A stretch of 25,348 bases of DNA, from the NCBI GenBank assembly GCA_041917975.1, contig JAYRWN010000014.1, positions 1-25,348 on the forward strand. The letters run 5' to 3'. The stretch comes from JAYRWN01 sp041917975. GTDB taxonomy: Bacteria; Bacteroidota; Bacteroidia; Chitinophagales; Saprospiraceae. Below the pieces are notes generated by a model, which was not told the origin of the DNA, made no database searches, and worked only from the letters and a program-made list of their open reading frames with translations. Shown here in pieces: positions 8,130 through 16,526 of the stretch. Position 1 is the stretch's first letter, and every line of letters starts with the position of its first letter. The position numbers and the translations under genes were made by a program.

Positions 8130-10640
8130 ATGACTGCATTAAATAATCCGGCTGGTCATGAGTTGATTTTGCGTTTTGAGTTGATTACCAATTTATGGCA
8201 AGATCAGGAGCAATACCGTGCTCAGTTAACGATAGTTAATCGCAGTGCCGTGGCTCTAAAAGCGAAGTGGGTGATTTATTTTAATTCCATTCGAATGATC
8301 AACCCGGATTCGGTGACCAACGGATTTGCCATAAACCATTTAAATGGCGATTTTTTCACTTTATTTCCTCAGGATAAATTCAAAACCATAGCACCAGGAG
8401 CAGAAGAGACTTTTGCGTTTTGCGGTCCTTATTGGATCACTAAAATCAGTGATGCTCCGTCCGGTTTTTATATTGTTTTTCTTACCACAGACGGTCAGGA
8501 ATTAGCGCCCCAATCTATTCCCCCGGTAGAAATAATTCCGCTTCAGCCCACACAAATCCGGCGCAATAAATCAGACCAGTGGGAATTTCCCTCCGCGGAA
8601 CAGGATTATGCAAATTTTTCCACCTTAAAGAAACTTGCAACCCACGAATTATGTCCTCTTCTGCCTACACCGGTAAAATGGGAATTAACAGCCGGGCATT
8701 TTTATTTTAAAGAAAATACGGGCTTGTATTCCCATCCTGTTTTTTCTGAAGAAGTTAATTTATGGTTCGAACTTTATCATAGCGCGGAGCTTCCTAAATT
8801 TATTCAGTCCTCATTGCCTTCCAGCGATATCCTTGTGGAGTTTTCAGAGGAAGATGTATTAGAGAATTCCGGGGCCTACCAGTTGGATATCACCCCGAAA
8901 CAAATTATAATTCGTTCGGGAAATACTGCCGGTATTTTTTATGCCTTGCAATCCTTGCGTCAATTGATAAAAAAAGATGCTGCCGGTCGTTATGTGCCCT
9001 GTGTAAGGGTTACAGATTTTCCACAATTTTCTTACCGCGGCTTACATCTGGATGTAGCCCGGAATTTTCACCCCATCCATACGGTCAAAAAACTGTTGGA
9101 TTTGATGGCTTATTTTAAACTTAATAAATTCCATTTTCATTTAACTGATGATGAAGGTTGGCGGTTAGAAATTCCCGGTTTACCGGAATTAACCAATATA
9201 GGGAGCAAAAGGGGACACACTCATCAGGAGCTAAATTGTCTGATCCCCTCGTTGGGCTCTGGATGGAATGCAGAAGATCCCGCTTCACCTGGTAACGGAT
9301 TCTTTACACGTGATGAATTTATTGAGCTTTTACAATTTGCCCACCAGCGACAAATTGAGGTGATCCCGGCAATTGATCTACCGGGTCACGCCCGGGCAGC
9401 CATAAAAGCCATGCAAGCGAGATACCTCCACTATGGTTCCATCAACGATTATTCCCGCGCCAACGAATATTTATTGACTGATCATCAAGATCAATCGGTT
9501 TATTCATCGGTACAAATGTGGACAGATAACGTGGTAGATGTGGCTTTACCATCCACCTATCATTTTATCGAAAAAATAACGGATGAACTAGCCGGCATGT
9601 ATGCAGAGGCAGGTCTGCCCCTGCAGATAATTCATTTTGGCGGAGATGAGGTACCCTCAGGTGCATGGACGGGTTCACCTGCCTGCCAGGGTTTACTGGA
9701 CTCCCGACACGATTTACATTCTGTACATGATTTGATGGGCGAATTTTTAAACCGGTTGCACAAGATCCTAGCGCAACGCAATATCCGGTTGGCCGGTTGG
9801 GAAGAAATCTGTCTGAATCACCGGGGAAAGGACATATCTCCAGATCCTCAATTGGTAAAAAATCAGCACATCCCTTATTTCTGGAACACCACCTGGGGCA
9901 GTGGTCACGAACAGCGCCCCTACCAGGCTGCAAATCTTGGGTATCCTGTGGTGCTTTGTAACGCCCCTAATCTTTACCTGGATTTTGCCTATTCACCACA
10001 CCCTGAAGAACGCGGGTATTATTGGGGTGGGGTTAATGCCACGCAGGATGTTTTCAGGTTTTTACCACTTTCATTATATCGCAGTGCTGAGCGTGATGCC
10101 TGGGGTCAAAACATCGAAGCGGAGACCTATACAAAGGCACCAGTATTGAAAGAAGAAAACAAAGAAAATATTTTAGGCCTGCAAGGGCAATTATGGAGTG
10201 AAACCTTGACGAGTCAAAGTCGTTTGGAATACATGGTTTTACCCCGTTTATGTGCTTTGGCTGAGCGAGCCTGGGCTCAGACACCGCTCTGGAGTGAATC
10301 CGCACGGGATTTTAATCACCACTTTCAGGAGGCGTGGACAGAATTTGCCAACCGCTTAGGGCAATTGATTTTGCCACTATTGGACCAATTGTGCGGAGGA
10401 TTTGATTACCGCCTATCTCCACCTGGAGCTCAAGTGCTCGAACACGTGTTATATGCCAATACAGAATTCCCCGGTCTGCACATCCATTATACCTTTGACG
10501 GCACTGAACCCTCCGTGGAATCCCCTCGTTATGAACAACCGGTAAAAATTTCTGCCAGTGTAAAGGTAGTCAAGCTGTGCACCGTGAGCACCACAGGGAG
10601 AACAAGCCGTATAGTGGCTCTTAACTTAAATGGTCCTTAA
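8130..10640 (+). CDS. GH20 beta-N-acetylhexosaminidase (chitobiase type), no signal peptide
   Basis: An 836-residue protein from ATG 8130; an in-frame TTG at 8118 is a weaker alternative. Domains in order: an N-terminal chitobiase carbohydrate-binding-like beta domain (about 1-145), an alpha/beta GH20b domain (about 180-300), the GH20 barrel (about 302-700) and a short chitobiase C-terminal Ig-like domain (about 760-836, HIHYTFDGTEPS). The barrel has RGLHLDVARNFHP, HFHLTDDEGWRLEI and the catalytic pair HFGGDEVP (Asp506, Glu507), in which the Asp positions the substrate acetamido group and the Glu is the acid/base. The reaction releases terminal beta-linked GlcNAc or GalNAc. The protein starts without a hydrophobic leader, unlike exported chitobiases. 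With the adjacent AmpG-like permease this points to cytoplasmic hydrolysis of imported oligosaccharides. Confidence 0.92.
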   Translation: MTALNNPAGHELILRFELITNLWQDQEQYRAQLTIVNRSAVALKAKWVIYFNSIRMINPDSVTNGFAINHLNGDFFTLFPQDKFKTIAPGAEETFAFCGPYWITKISDAPSGFYIVFLTTDGQELAPQSIPPVEIIPLQPTQIRRNKSDQWEFPSAEQDYANFSTLKKLATHELCPLLPTPVKWELTAGHFYFKENTGLYSHPVFSEEVNLWFELYHSAELPKFIQSSLPSSDILVEFSEEDVLENSGAYQLDITPKQIIIRSGNTAGIFYALQSLRQLIKKDAAGRYVPCVRVTDFPQFSYRGLHLDVARNFHPIHTVKKLLDLMAYFKLNKFHFHLTDDEGWRLEIPGLPELTNIGSKRGHTHQELNCLIPSLGSGWNAEDPASPGNGFFTRDEFIELLQFAHQRQIEVIPAIDLPGHARAAIKAMQARYLHYGSINDYSRANEYLLTDHQDQSVYSSVQMWTDNVVDVALPSTYHFIEKITDELAGMYAEAGLPLQIIHFGGDEVPSGAWTGSPACQGLLDSRHDLHSVHDLMGEFLNRLHKILAQRNIRLAGWEEICLNHRGKDISPDPQLVKNQHIPYFWNTTWGSGHEQRPYQAANLGYPVVLCNAPNLYLDFAYSPHPEERGYYWGGVNATQDVFRFLPLSLYRSAERDAWGQNIEAETYTKAPVLKEENKENILGLQGQLWSETLTSQSRLEYMVLPRLCALAERAWAQTPLWSESARDFNHHFQEAWTEFANRLGQLILPLLDQLCGGFDYRLSPPGAQVLEHVLYANTEFPGLHIHYTFDGTEPSVESPRYEQPVKISASVKVVKLCTVSTTGRTSRIVALNLNGP

Positions 10641-10667
10641 AGCTCCATGGCAAACTCTTTTGAACAC

Positions 10668-11300
10668 TCACTTCACCGGTTCGCGCAAGATGGTTTTTAG
10701 TTTTTGCGGATCGGTCTTATTAAAATCGGAAAGATAAATTTCGTGGTGTGGACCATTTTGTTTAAAATGGTGTGTGAACATAATTTCCATCATTTTCTGC
10801 AAGCTGACCGGCTCGGATGAGTATGGGCCAATGTGTAAGATTTGCACACACTTGCCTTCGTGTATTTGGTCTAATGTAACCTGATTAGCCAAGTCAATTC
10901 CTTTTTTACTTACGACTGAATTTTTGCTTTGTTCGACCAAGCCAACCGTTACAAAGTCAGGCACCCGGATTAACAATTTATAACACCATTCGGAACGAGG
11001 TATTTTCTGGGGTGCTTCCGTCATGGAATACCCACTATATTTCTTTGCATCGAGCCACCACAAAGCTTCCAGTTTGGGCACCACAAAATCCAGGTGTGCT
11101 GCTTTGCAAGAAAATTTCAACTTAAAAGCAGTGGAATATAATGCCTGCAAATGCTCCTTGAAGTCATTCCCGGACGGATCACCTTTACCTCCAATCTATA
11201 AGCATTGTACAGGCTCTATTTCTACAATTTCAGGAGTGGTTTTAGCCGAATAATCCGAATAATATGATTTGTATTTTTTGGTCAGATCTAATTTTTCCAT
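10668..11300 (-). pseudogene. GyrI-like small-molecule-binding domain gene broken by a TAG at codon 35
   Basis: Reading on the minus strand from ATG 11300, the first 34 codons give MEKLDLTKKYKSYYS and then TTPEIVEIEPVQCL, a typical start of bacterial GyrI-like proteins. Codon 35 (11198-11196) is TAG. After it the same frame continues without interruption (IGGKGDPSGNDFKEHLQALYST) to the stop at 10668, giving the normal family length of about 210 residues. The downstream part keeps the LEALWW and HIGPYSSEP segments. Only one base needs to change to restore the gene, and no frameshift is present. Translation restarting at a TTG (11150) would give a 160-residue fragment missing the first part of the domain. 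GyrI-like proteins bind or hydrolyse small cyclic or hydrophobic compounds. The call is a recent nonsense pseudogene; a sequencing error or read-through remains possible. Confidence 0.82.
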
Positions 11301-11605
11301 GATCTACTGCTTTGTTATTTTACAAATTAACGCAGGGTTATTGACAACCGCTTGTCAAAAATAATAACCAAAATCTTTACGGTATAAATCCAGCCTGTTT
11401 AGATAATAATGTTTGGTGAAGAAATTGGTCAACATCCTTCAATTTTTAGGTCTCGGCGTCTTATGTGGTCATTTTACCATGGGACTATAGTAAATATAAC
11501 ATCGGATAGGGTTTTTATAAATTTTATGTTAAGAATAATATTTAATAATAGTCGAATGAAAGCTTGACTTTCTTCATAAATTATATTACATTAAGGACGA
11601 ATAAA
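11301..11605. other. AT-rich divergent intergenic region without a gene
   Basis: This 305-bp spacer separates the broken GyrI-like gene (minus) from the giant surface protein (plus). It holds one clear operator-like palindrome near its GyrI side (11341-11358) and long A/T tracts nearer the surface-protein gene. A TAAATTTT at about 11517-11524 is one base away from the Bacteroidota -7 element. I see no ORF with protein-like composition. Confidence 0.5.
11341..11358. promoter_or_regulatory. Operator-like inverted repeat TTGACAA-CCGC-TTGTCAA
   Basis: Perfect 7-bp arms (11341-11347 and 11352-11358) flank a 4-bp spacer, 41 bp upstream of the GyrI-like ATG. Outer GGTTA (11336-11340) and TAACC (11365-11369) extend the symmetry with a bulge. 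The size and symmetry suit a dimeric repressor site. It may have controlled the broken GyrI-like gene or the divergent surface unit. Confidence 0.4.
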
Positions 11606-11608
11606 ATG
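11593..11608 (+). promoter_or_regulatory. SD plus ATG in the wrong frame for the giant ORF
   Basis: AAGGA (11593-11597) lies 8 nt before ATG 11606, the best translation-start signal in this region. The frame opened by that ATG runs 16 codons (MQLYWQGVPDGGMRES) to TAA 11654. The long ORF is in another frame and has a TAA at 11602, so it has no upstream ATG of its own. Either this is a short leader peptide or one base is missing between 11609 and about 11650. Confidence 0.5.
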
Positions 11609-11616
11609 CAACTATA

Positions 11617-14600
11617 TTGGCAGGGCGTGCCGGACGGCGGGATGAGGGAGTCTTAAGTGGTATTGATTGTTTTTGTGCTTTGGGTATTGTCATGTTATTT
11701 TATGTTGGATCTCTATCAGCTCAAAATCAATCCCAAACAACGAGCCCTTATATTAATTATTGTAATTTAGTTGAGGCTGGGGAATTTTATGGCCAATTAA
11801 GTCTAACCCCCCAAATCTTATCAACAGAGAACGTAAATTATTTTAATGACCTGTTAAAAACGGTTTATGCGAACTTCTCAGGTTTAAAATTCATTAATGC
11901 AAATGAATTTACCTTGTCTCAAGTCTATAAAATAGGTAATAAAACGTCCTTTCCTTCTGAAGTAGGTTACCATCCCACTCAAAGCGGTGCCTATGTGGTA
12001 TTCCACCTGGCAAAAGAACTTCGGCGCTGGGGCCATCAGGATCCCTCCTGTAGTGAGTGTGATTCCGTTAGCTTGCAAATAATGAACAACTTATTAGCGG
12101 GGACCAGATTGTGGGATGATTTTTATACGACCCAACGTATCACCCGGAATAAATCAGAACCACTGGCCAAGCATGAAGTGAAAGATTTGCAAAGATTTTT
12201 TAATTGTTACTTCTTTGATGTCTTAACCAATCCGATGGCCAGGCGGGAATCAAAAGTAGCGCCAATGGTTGTCCCTCTGGACACCGTTTCGGTTACTTGT
12301 TTTAGCGAAATTAAAATTATAACACCACTTGTTATTCCAACCTGTGACCAGGGCGGTACCTGGCAACCATTACAGGCTGGAAAAATATCATTAATCCGGG
12401 GTATTGACAATTGTGAAAATGCTTTATACCGGTATGGAGCAATATTTATTAGTCAATGTGGCGTTGATACGTCTTATCAATACTTTAAAATAAAAAAACG
12501 ACAACTTAAATTGGTGTGCCCTCCCGATACCATAGTTAATTGTTTTGAAGATATTAGGGGACGTATGCCCACTTTCATGGACTCCTGTGGAGTTGATTAT
12601 ACAGTTAATTTTGAAGCTCCTAAATTAATTTACGGAAAACATAAGTGTGCAGGTTCAAAGTATACCTTAAACACCATTCTATTGAATAAGTGCGGTTTAC
12701 AACTTAAGTGTGAACAAGTCTTTACAATAAAAGGATTAACTCCGGTATTCCAAAAACCAAGAGATACTATTGTAAACTGTAAGGTAGATATTAAACTTGA
12801 TACGCCGAAAGTAACCCAACTCTGTCCAATATTTTTTAAATGGAAAATTAGTGGACCAATTCTCAAGTCAGGGAAAGATAACTGCCCTGGTTCAGTTTAC
12901 GAAGTAAATTATTCCTATCAGGATAGTTGTAATCAAAAATTTGAATTTATTCAAAAGTTTAAAATTGATCAAAATAATATATCCATTGTGTGTAAACCGG
13001 ATATGGTGATAAAATGCCTAGACGACATTCCGGATGAAGACCCCCAAGTAAATTCACCCTGCTCGCGTTTATACAAAGTACTGAAATCTAAACCTAAATT
13101 ATTATCTGGTAAAATGGACTGTCCGGGTTCAAAATATTATATTGATTACACCGTCGAGGATGTGTGTGGACAAAAAGCGACCTGCCGCCGGGTTTTTGTT
13201 TTAGATTCTTTTCAATGGGATATACAATGTCCTAAAGATGAAATCGTGAAATGTAAAGAGGAGATTAACGCAAAAATATTGGCCAATATTGATCAAATAA
13301 TCTTGTCCACACATTGTGGAAAAAGTCCGGTAATCGAGCCCAGCGAACCTGTACTGCTAAGGGGGAAAGATGATTGCCCGCAAGCCATCTATGCTGTTAC
13401 CTATACTATTTTAGACAGTTGTGTTTTAAATCGTCCTTGCATCCAACATTTTACCATCTCTGAGCGAGTCCCGGCATTGCTCTGTCCTCCCAATCGCACT
13501 GTAACCTGCTATGATGAGATAAAAGCCGAATCACCACTCTTGTCGGAAAACTGCAGTTCAAACTATCATTTTGTGGCCTCTTCGCCGAGGTTGGTTACCC
13601 CAGGAGAGCCGGATAAATGCCCAGGGGCTGAATATATTATTCTGTATACCATTATTGATGATTGCGACTATGAATATCAGTGTAGTCAGAAATTCACTCT
13701 CGAATATCAAAGCTTAGAAATAATTTGTCCTCCGGATACAGTGGTCTCCCGACGGGATGATATTCGTCCCTCAGCGATTAAGATTATTAATCCTTGCAAT
13801 TACCCCTATACTTTTGAAAACAGTCCAGTGATCTGGGATAGCGGGAAACCGGATGGATGTCCAGGTAGCGTTTACCGCATTGATTATACGGTAAAAGATC
13901 ACTGCGGAAATAAAGTTATCTGTACTCAAAAATTCACCTTAAAATTGCCTGCTGTAACCATTGACTGCCCGCCTGACAAAACGGTCCATTGCCGGGATGA
14001 TATTTTTCCAGATGTTCAGCAATCCTGGTTAAGAAATGGTGCCCAGCTTACCCATACCAGCAGACCTTTATTAACTGGTGGAAGCGATAATTGTTCTGGC
14101 GCTGTTTATGAAATAACTTATTCTTTCATCCTGGGTTGCGAGGATACCCTTTTTTGCCGGCAAAAGTTCACCTTGAAAAATGAAGGACCCAAAATGATGT
14201 GCCCTGCCGACCAGGTGATTACCTCTCTTCCAGCATCCTTTGATAAAAAACCGACCATCACGGTAGACTGTAATTTACCCTATAATTTGACTATTAGTGA
14301 TCCGAAGTTGGTTTCCGGAAATTATGGTTTATCAGGATCAGAATATTACATCGAATATCAGGTTGAGGATGCCTGCAAGAGAACCACTAAATGTACTCAA
14401 AAATTAACGTTGATCGGATTGGATCCGCAAAACGATGATTGCCCTTACCCACAAAGTTGGTTTGGAATTTCACCGCAAAGTGGATATCTGCGTGATAATC
14501 GCTTTCAAGAAGATATTGCCAAATTATTGCATGATAAAACCTGCGAGTGGATAGAGTCGTTGGTACTTGGTGGCATAAACAATTTTTATAGTGAATGGTC

Positions 14601-16515
14601 TACAGCCCATATTTTAGGTAATCAGAGTGGTTTGGCAGCTGAAATAGCCCGCAGGGGAAATATAGCCATTGTATTAAGTAAAATTGGGGAAGTTAAATTG
14701 GCTATACAAACCATTGAAGCGGCATTGTATGGCGATGCGGATGAATTGCGTGAAATTGTGGCGCCTGAAATGCTGAGGAGGCTGTCGGCTTATTTAGCCG
14801 GCAGCGCTACTCCCGGAGCAGTATTAAATGTGATTCAACAATTAGGAGCTTTCGCCGAATATCTCAACGAGGATATTCTCCGTATAAATTTAAATACCAT
14901 GGCTGATCTGGCCAGAAGGGATAACAAATTTTTTAATGCTGATCATTTCTTGGTTACTTATGCCGGTTTAAATGACTTAAGGCAGGTTGGAACAGATCAG
15001 CTCGACCGATATAAATTTAGGCAAGTCATTTACGAATATGCACGCTTAAGAATGAATAATTACCCTTTACCCAGAGCTACGGAAATTTGGAAATCACAAC
15101 AGAACTTAAACGCCTTTCGCACCGCCACACGGACCATGTTAAATGAAGTATGTCAACTTTATCATCAAAGGTTAAAATTGCATCAAGAACTTTCCAGACT
15201 CAAGGCTGAACAAGCATTGGTTGAGCGGTTTCAAGAGGTTTGGAATAATTTTGTCCAATTCAGGTGTCCACCATGTGCCAGTATATTAAATGTAACTGTC
15301 ATCCAAACAGGATTGGGAATTTTTGACTGCCAATGCAATCCTCCTTATAAATGGAGCCCGGACAAAACCGCCTGTGTGACTGTAGAAAATTGTAACCTCC
15401 CTAATACTAATCTTGTTTATCGAAATCAAAAATATGAGTGTGATTGTCAAACTGGATTTGTTTGGAATGCTTCAAAAACAGAGTGCATCCCACTTAGGCC
15501 ACAATGCCTGGATCAAAATGCAGAACCAGTCTGGAATAGCACCGTAAATGCCTATGAATGTCATTGTAAATCGGGATATGAATATAACGCTACCACGGGT
15601 AAATGCGAAATAAAAGTGCCAACCTGTCTCGATCCCAACGCCGAGCCGGTCTGGAATAATAGTGTAAATGCTTATGAGTGTCATTGTAAATCGGGGTATG
15701 AATATAATTTCAGCACGGGTAAATGCGTACCACCTGTTCCAACCTGTCCCGACCCCTATGCACAAGCGGTATGGAATCCTCAGGTAAATGCTTATGAATG
15801 TCACTGTATCACGGGATATTATTATAATCCGAATAATAGCAGATGTGAGAAAAATATTCCTGACTGTACCACTACCCTGGCCAATTCACAGGCTGTTTGG
15901 AATCCAAATATTAACGACTATGAATGTCATTGTTTACCCGGCTATTATTACGATCTAAATACCAATCAATGTGAAATTATTTTGCCGGATTGCCCCAGTT
16001 TTTATCCTAACACAGAAGCAGTATGGGACCCGGTAAAAAAAGAATACGTTTGCGCTTGTTTGCGCGGTTTTGTTTGGAATAATACGCACACTGGATGTGA
16101 GAAAAAAGACCCTGCCCAAGCCGGTAATGTTATTAATACTTTAGTTGATGCCTTACTTAATCCAACCGGCGGGTCCAATAATCCCACTGTAAAACCGGAG
16201 AATCAACGGTCAGGTCAATGTAATGCAACATATAAGAATGGAGCGAATGAACCTGAACAGTATACAATCACCTTAAATTCAAATATTGGAACTGTTGCCT
16301 TTACATATGAGACGTATCAAGCTGAAGACCGCATTCATATTTACCAGGGCTTTGCTAAAATATTTGACAGTGGATGTATAGGTACCAATGGTACTCGTTC
16401 AACACAATTAGTATTAAACGGATCTGGCAATCAATTACGCATCATTATTGATCCTCTTTGTGATCCCACAGATAACCAAACTGCCTGGGAATTTAGAGTT
16501 GGATGTCCCCAATAA
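11617..16515 (+). CDS. Giant exported mosaic protein: six-Cys repeats, helical domain, EGF-like repeats, CUB-like end
   Basis: A 1632-residue ORF from TTG 11617 (start uncertain). A hydrophobic export segment (GIDCFCALGIVMLFYVGSLSAQ) occupies about residues 16-37. Residues 38-215 form an unrecognised domain with five cysteines. Residues 220-934 are nine tandem repeats of about 79-85 residues with up to six cysteines, beginning CPPDxxVxC and ending CxQKFTL; they resemble HYR/Ig-like beta domains. Residues 935-1215 are largely alpha-helical. Residues 1220-1500 hold seven four-Cys EGF-like repeats (VWNxxxNxYECHCxxGYxYN). Residues 1535-1632 look like a CUB-type beta domain (DRIHIYQG, FDSGCIG, TAWEFRVGCP). 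No type IX secretion C-terminal signal is seen. The likely role is a cell-surface adhesin, a sensor or an extracellular scaffold; this is inference from architecture. The barrel gene follows 11 bp after the stop, and base composition is AT-rich relative to the later genes. Confidence 0.75.
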   Translation: MAGRAGRRDEGVLSGIDCFCALGIVMLFYVGSLSAQNQSQTTSPYINYCNLVEAGEFYGQLSLTPQILSTENVNYFNDLLKTVYANFSGLKFINANEFTLSQVYKIGNKTSFPSEVGYHPTQSGAYVVFHLAKELRRWGHQDPSCSECDSVSLQIMNNLLAGTRLWDDFYTTQRITRNKSEPLAKHEVKDLQRFFNCYFFDVLTNPMARRESKVAPMVVPLDTVSVTCFSEIKIITPLVIPTCDQGGTWQPLQAGKISLIRGIDNCENALYRYGAIFISQCGVDTSYQYFKIKKRQLKLVCPPDTIVNCFEDIRGRMPTFMDSCGVDYTVNFEAPKLIYGKHKCAGSKYTLNTILLNKCGLQLKCEQVFTIKGLTPVFQKPRDTIVNCKVDIKLDTPKVTQLCPIFFKWKISGPILKSGKDNCPGSVYEVNYSYQDSCNQKFEFIQKFKIDQNNISIVCKPDMVIKCLDDIPDEDPQVNSPCSRLYKVLKSKPKLLSGKMDCPGSKYYIDYTVEDVCGQKATCRRVFVLDSFQWDIQCPKDEIVKCKEEINAKILANIDQIILSTHCGKSPVIEPSEPVLLRGKDDCPQAIYAVTYTILDSCVLNRPCIQHFTISERVPALLCPPNRTVTCYDEIKAESPLLSENCSSNYHFVASSPRLVTPGEPDKCPGAEYIILYTIIDDCDYEYQCSQKFTLEYQSLEIICPPDTVVSRRDDIRPSAIKIINPCNYPYTFENSPVIWDSGKPDGCPGSVYRIDYTVKDHCGNKVICTQKFTLKLPAVTIDCPPDKTVHCRDDIFPDVQQSWLRNGAQLTHTSRPLLTGGSDNCSGAVYEITYSFILGCEDTLFCRQKFTLKNEGPKMMCPADQVITSLPASFDKKPTITVDCNLPYNLTISDPKLVSGNYGLSGSEYYIEYQVEDACKRTTKCTQKLTLIGLDPQNDDCPYPQSWFGISPQSGYLRDNRFQEDIAKLLHDKTCEWIESLVLGGINNFYSEWSTAHILGNQSGLAAEIARRGNIAIVLSKIGEVKLAIQTIEAALYGDADELREIVAPEMLRRLSAYLAGSATPGAVLNVIQQLGAFAEYLNEDILRINLNTMADLARRDNKFFNADHFLVTYAGLNDLRQVGTDQLDRYKFRQVIYEYARLRMNNYPLPRATEIWKSQQNLNAFRTATRTMLNEVCQLYHQRLKLHQELSRLKAEQALVERFQEVWNNFVQFRCPPCASILNVTVIQTGLGIFDCQCNPPYKWSPDKTACVTVENCNLPNTNLVYRNQKYECDCQTGFVWNASKTECIPLRPQCLDQNAEPVWNSTVNAYECHCKSGYEYNATTGKCEIKVPTCLDPNAEPVWNNSVNAYECHCKSGYEYNFSTGKCVPPVPTCPDPYAQAVWNPQVNAYECHCITGYYYNPNNSRCEKNIPDCTTTLANSQAVWNPNINDYECHCLPGYYYDLNTNQCEIILPDCPSFYPNTEAVWDPVKKEYVCACLRGFVWNNTHTGCEKKDPAQAGNVINTLVDALLNPTGGSNNPTVKPENQRSGQCNATYKNGANEPEQYTITLNSNIGTVAFTYETYQAEDRIHIYQGFAKIFDSGCIGTNGTRSTQLVLNGSGNQLRIIIDPLCDPTDNQTAWEFRVGCPQ
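12274..14418 (+). repeat. Nine tandem six-cysteine Ig/HYR-like protein repeats
   Basis: The first Cys positions fall at residues 220 (lost), 301, 380 (lost), 459, 538, 623, 704, 784 and 862 of the giant protein, a period of 78-85 residues. The repeat pattern is CPPDxxVxC-x(13-20)-C, then DxCPGxxYxIxYxxxDxCxxxxxCxQKFTL. At DNA level the copies are well diverged, so this is an old duplication. Confidence 0.85.
15274..16116 (+). repeat. Seven tandem four-cysteine EGF-like repeats (about 120 bp each)
   Basis: Repeat starts (first Cys codon) lie at 15274, 15391, 15505, 15625, 15745, 15865 and 15991, so the period is 114-126 bp and exactly 120 bp across the middle units. The pattern is C-x(15-17)-C-x-C-x(11)-C with a fixed VWN and a GY/GF turn. 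Units 3 and 4 are the most alike and share long identical stretches (for example GAATGTCATTGTAAATCGG-like segments), suggesting recent duplication or conversion. Confidence 0.85.
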
Positions 16516-16526
16516 ATTTTAAGCAT

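Noticed and set aside
9565..9933. Minus-strand 122-codon open frame inside the GH20 gene
   Set aside because: It is antisense to the conserved GH20 catalytic region and has no family-like composition; it is a shadow frame.
2289..10640. Possible polysaccharide utilisation locus with SusC/SusD
   Set aside because: Neither a TonB-dependent SusC-like nor a SusD-like protein is encoded; only a permease-based locus is present.
15472..15804. Minus-strand 110-codon open frame across the EGF-like repeats
   Set aside because: It repeats with the 120-bp period and only mirrors the plus-strand repeat units.
15505..15990. Regular repeats suggesting a CRISPR array
   Set aside because: Units are 120 bp, directly adjacent, coding and diverged, with no constant repeat and unique spacer pattern.
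16117..16515. Type IX secretion C-terminal sorting domain at the end of the giant protein
   Set aside because: The end is a Cys-containing CUB-like beta domain (TAWEFRVGCP), not the typical sorting-domain end with a short strand and Lys/Arg tail.
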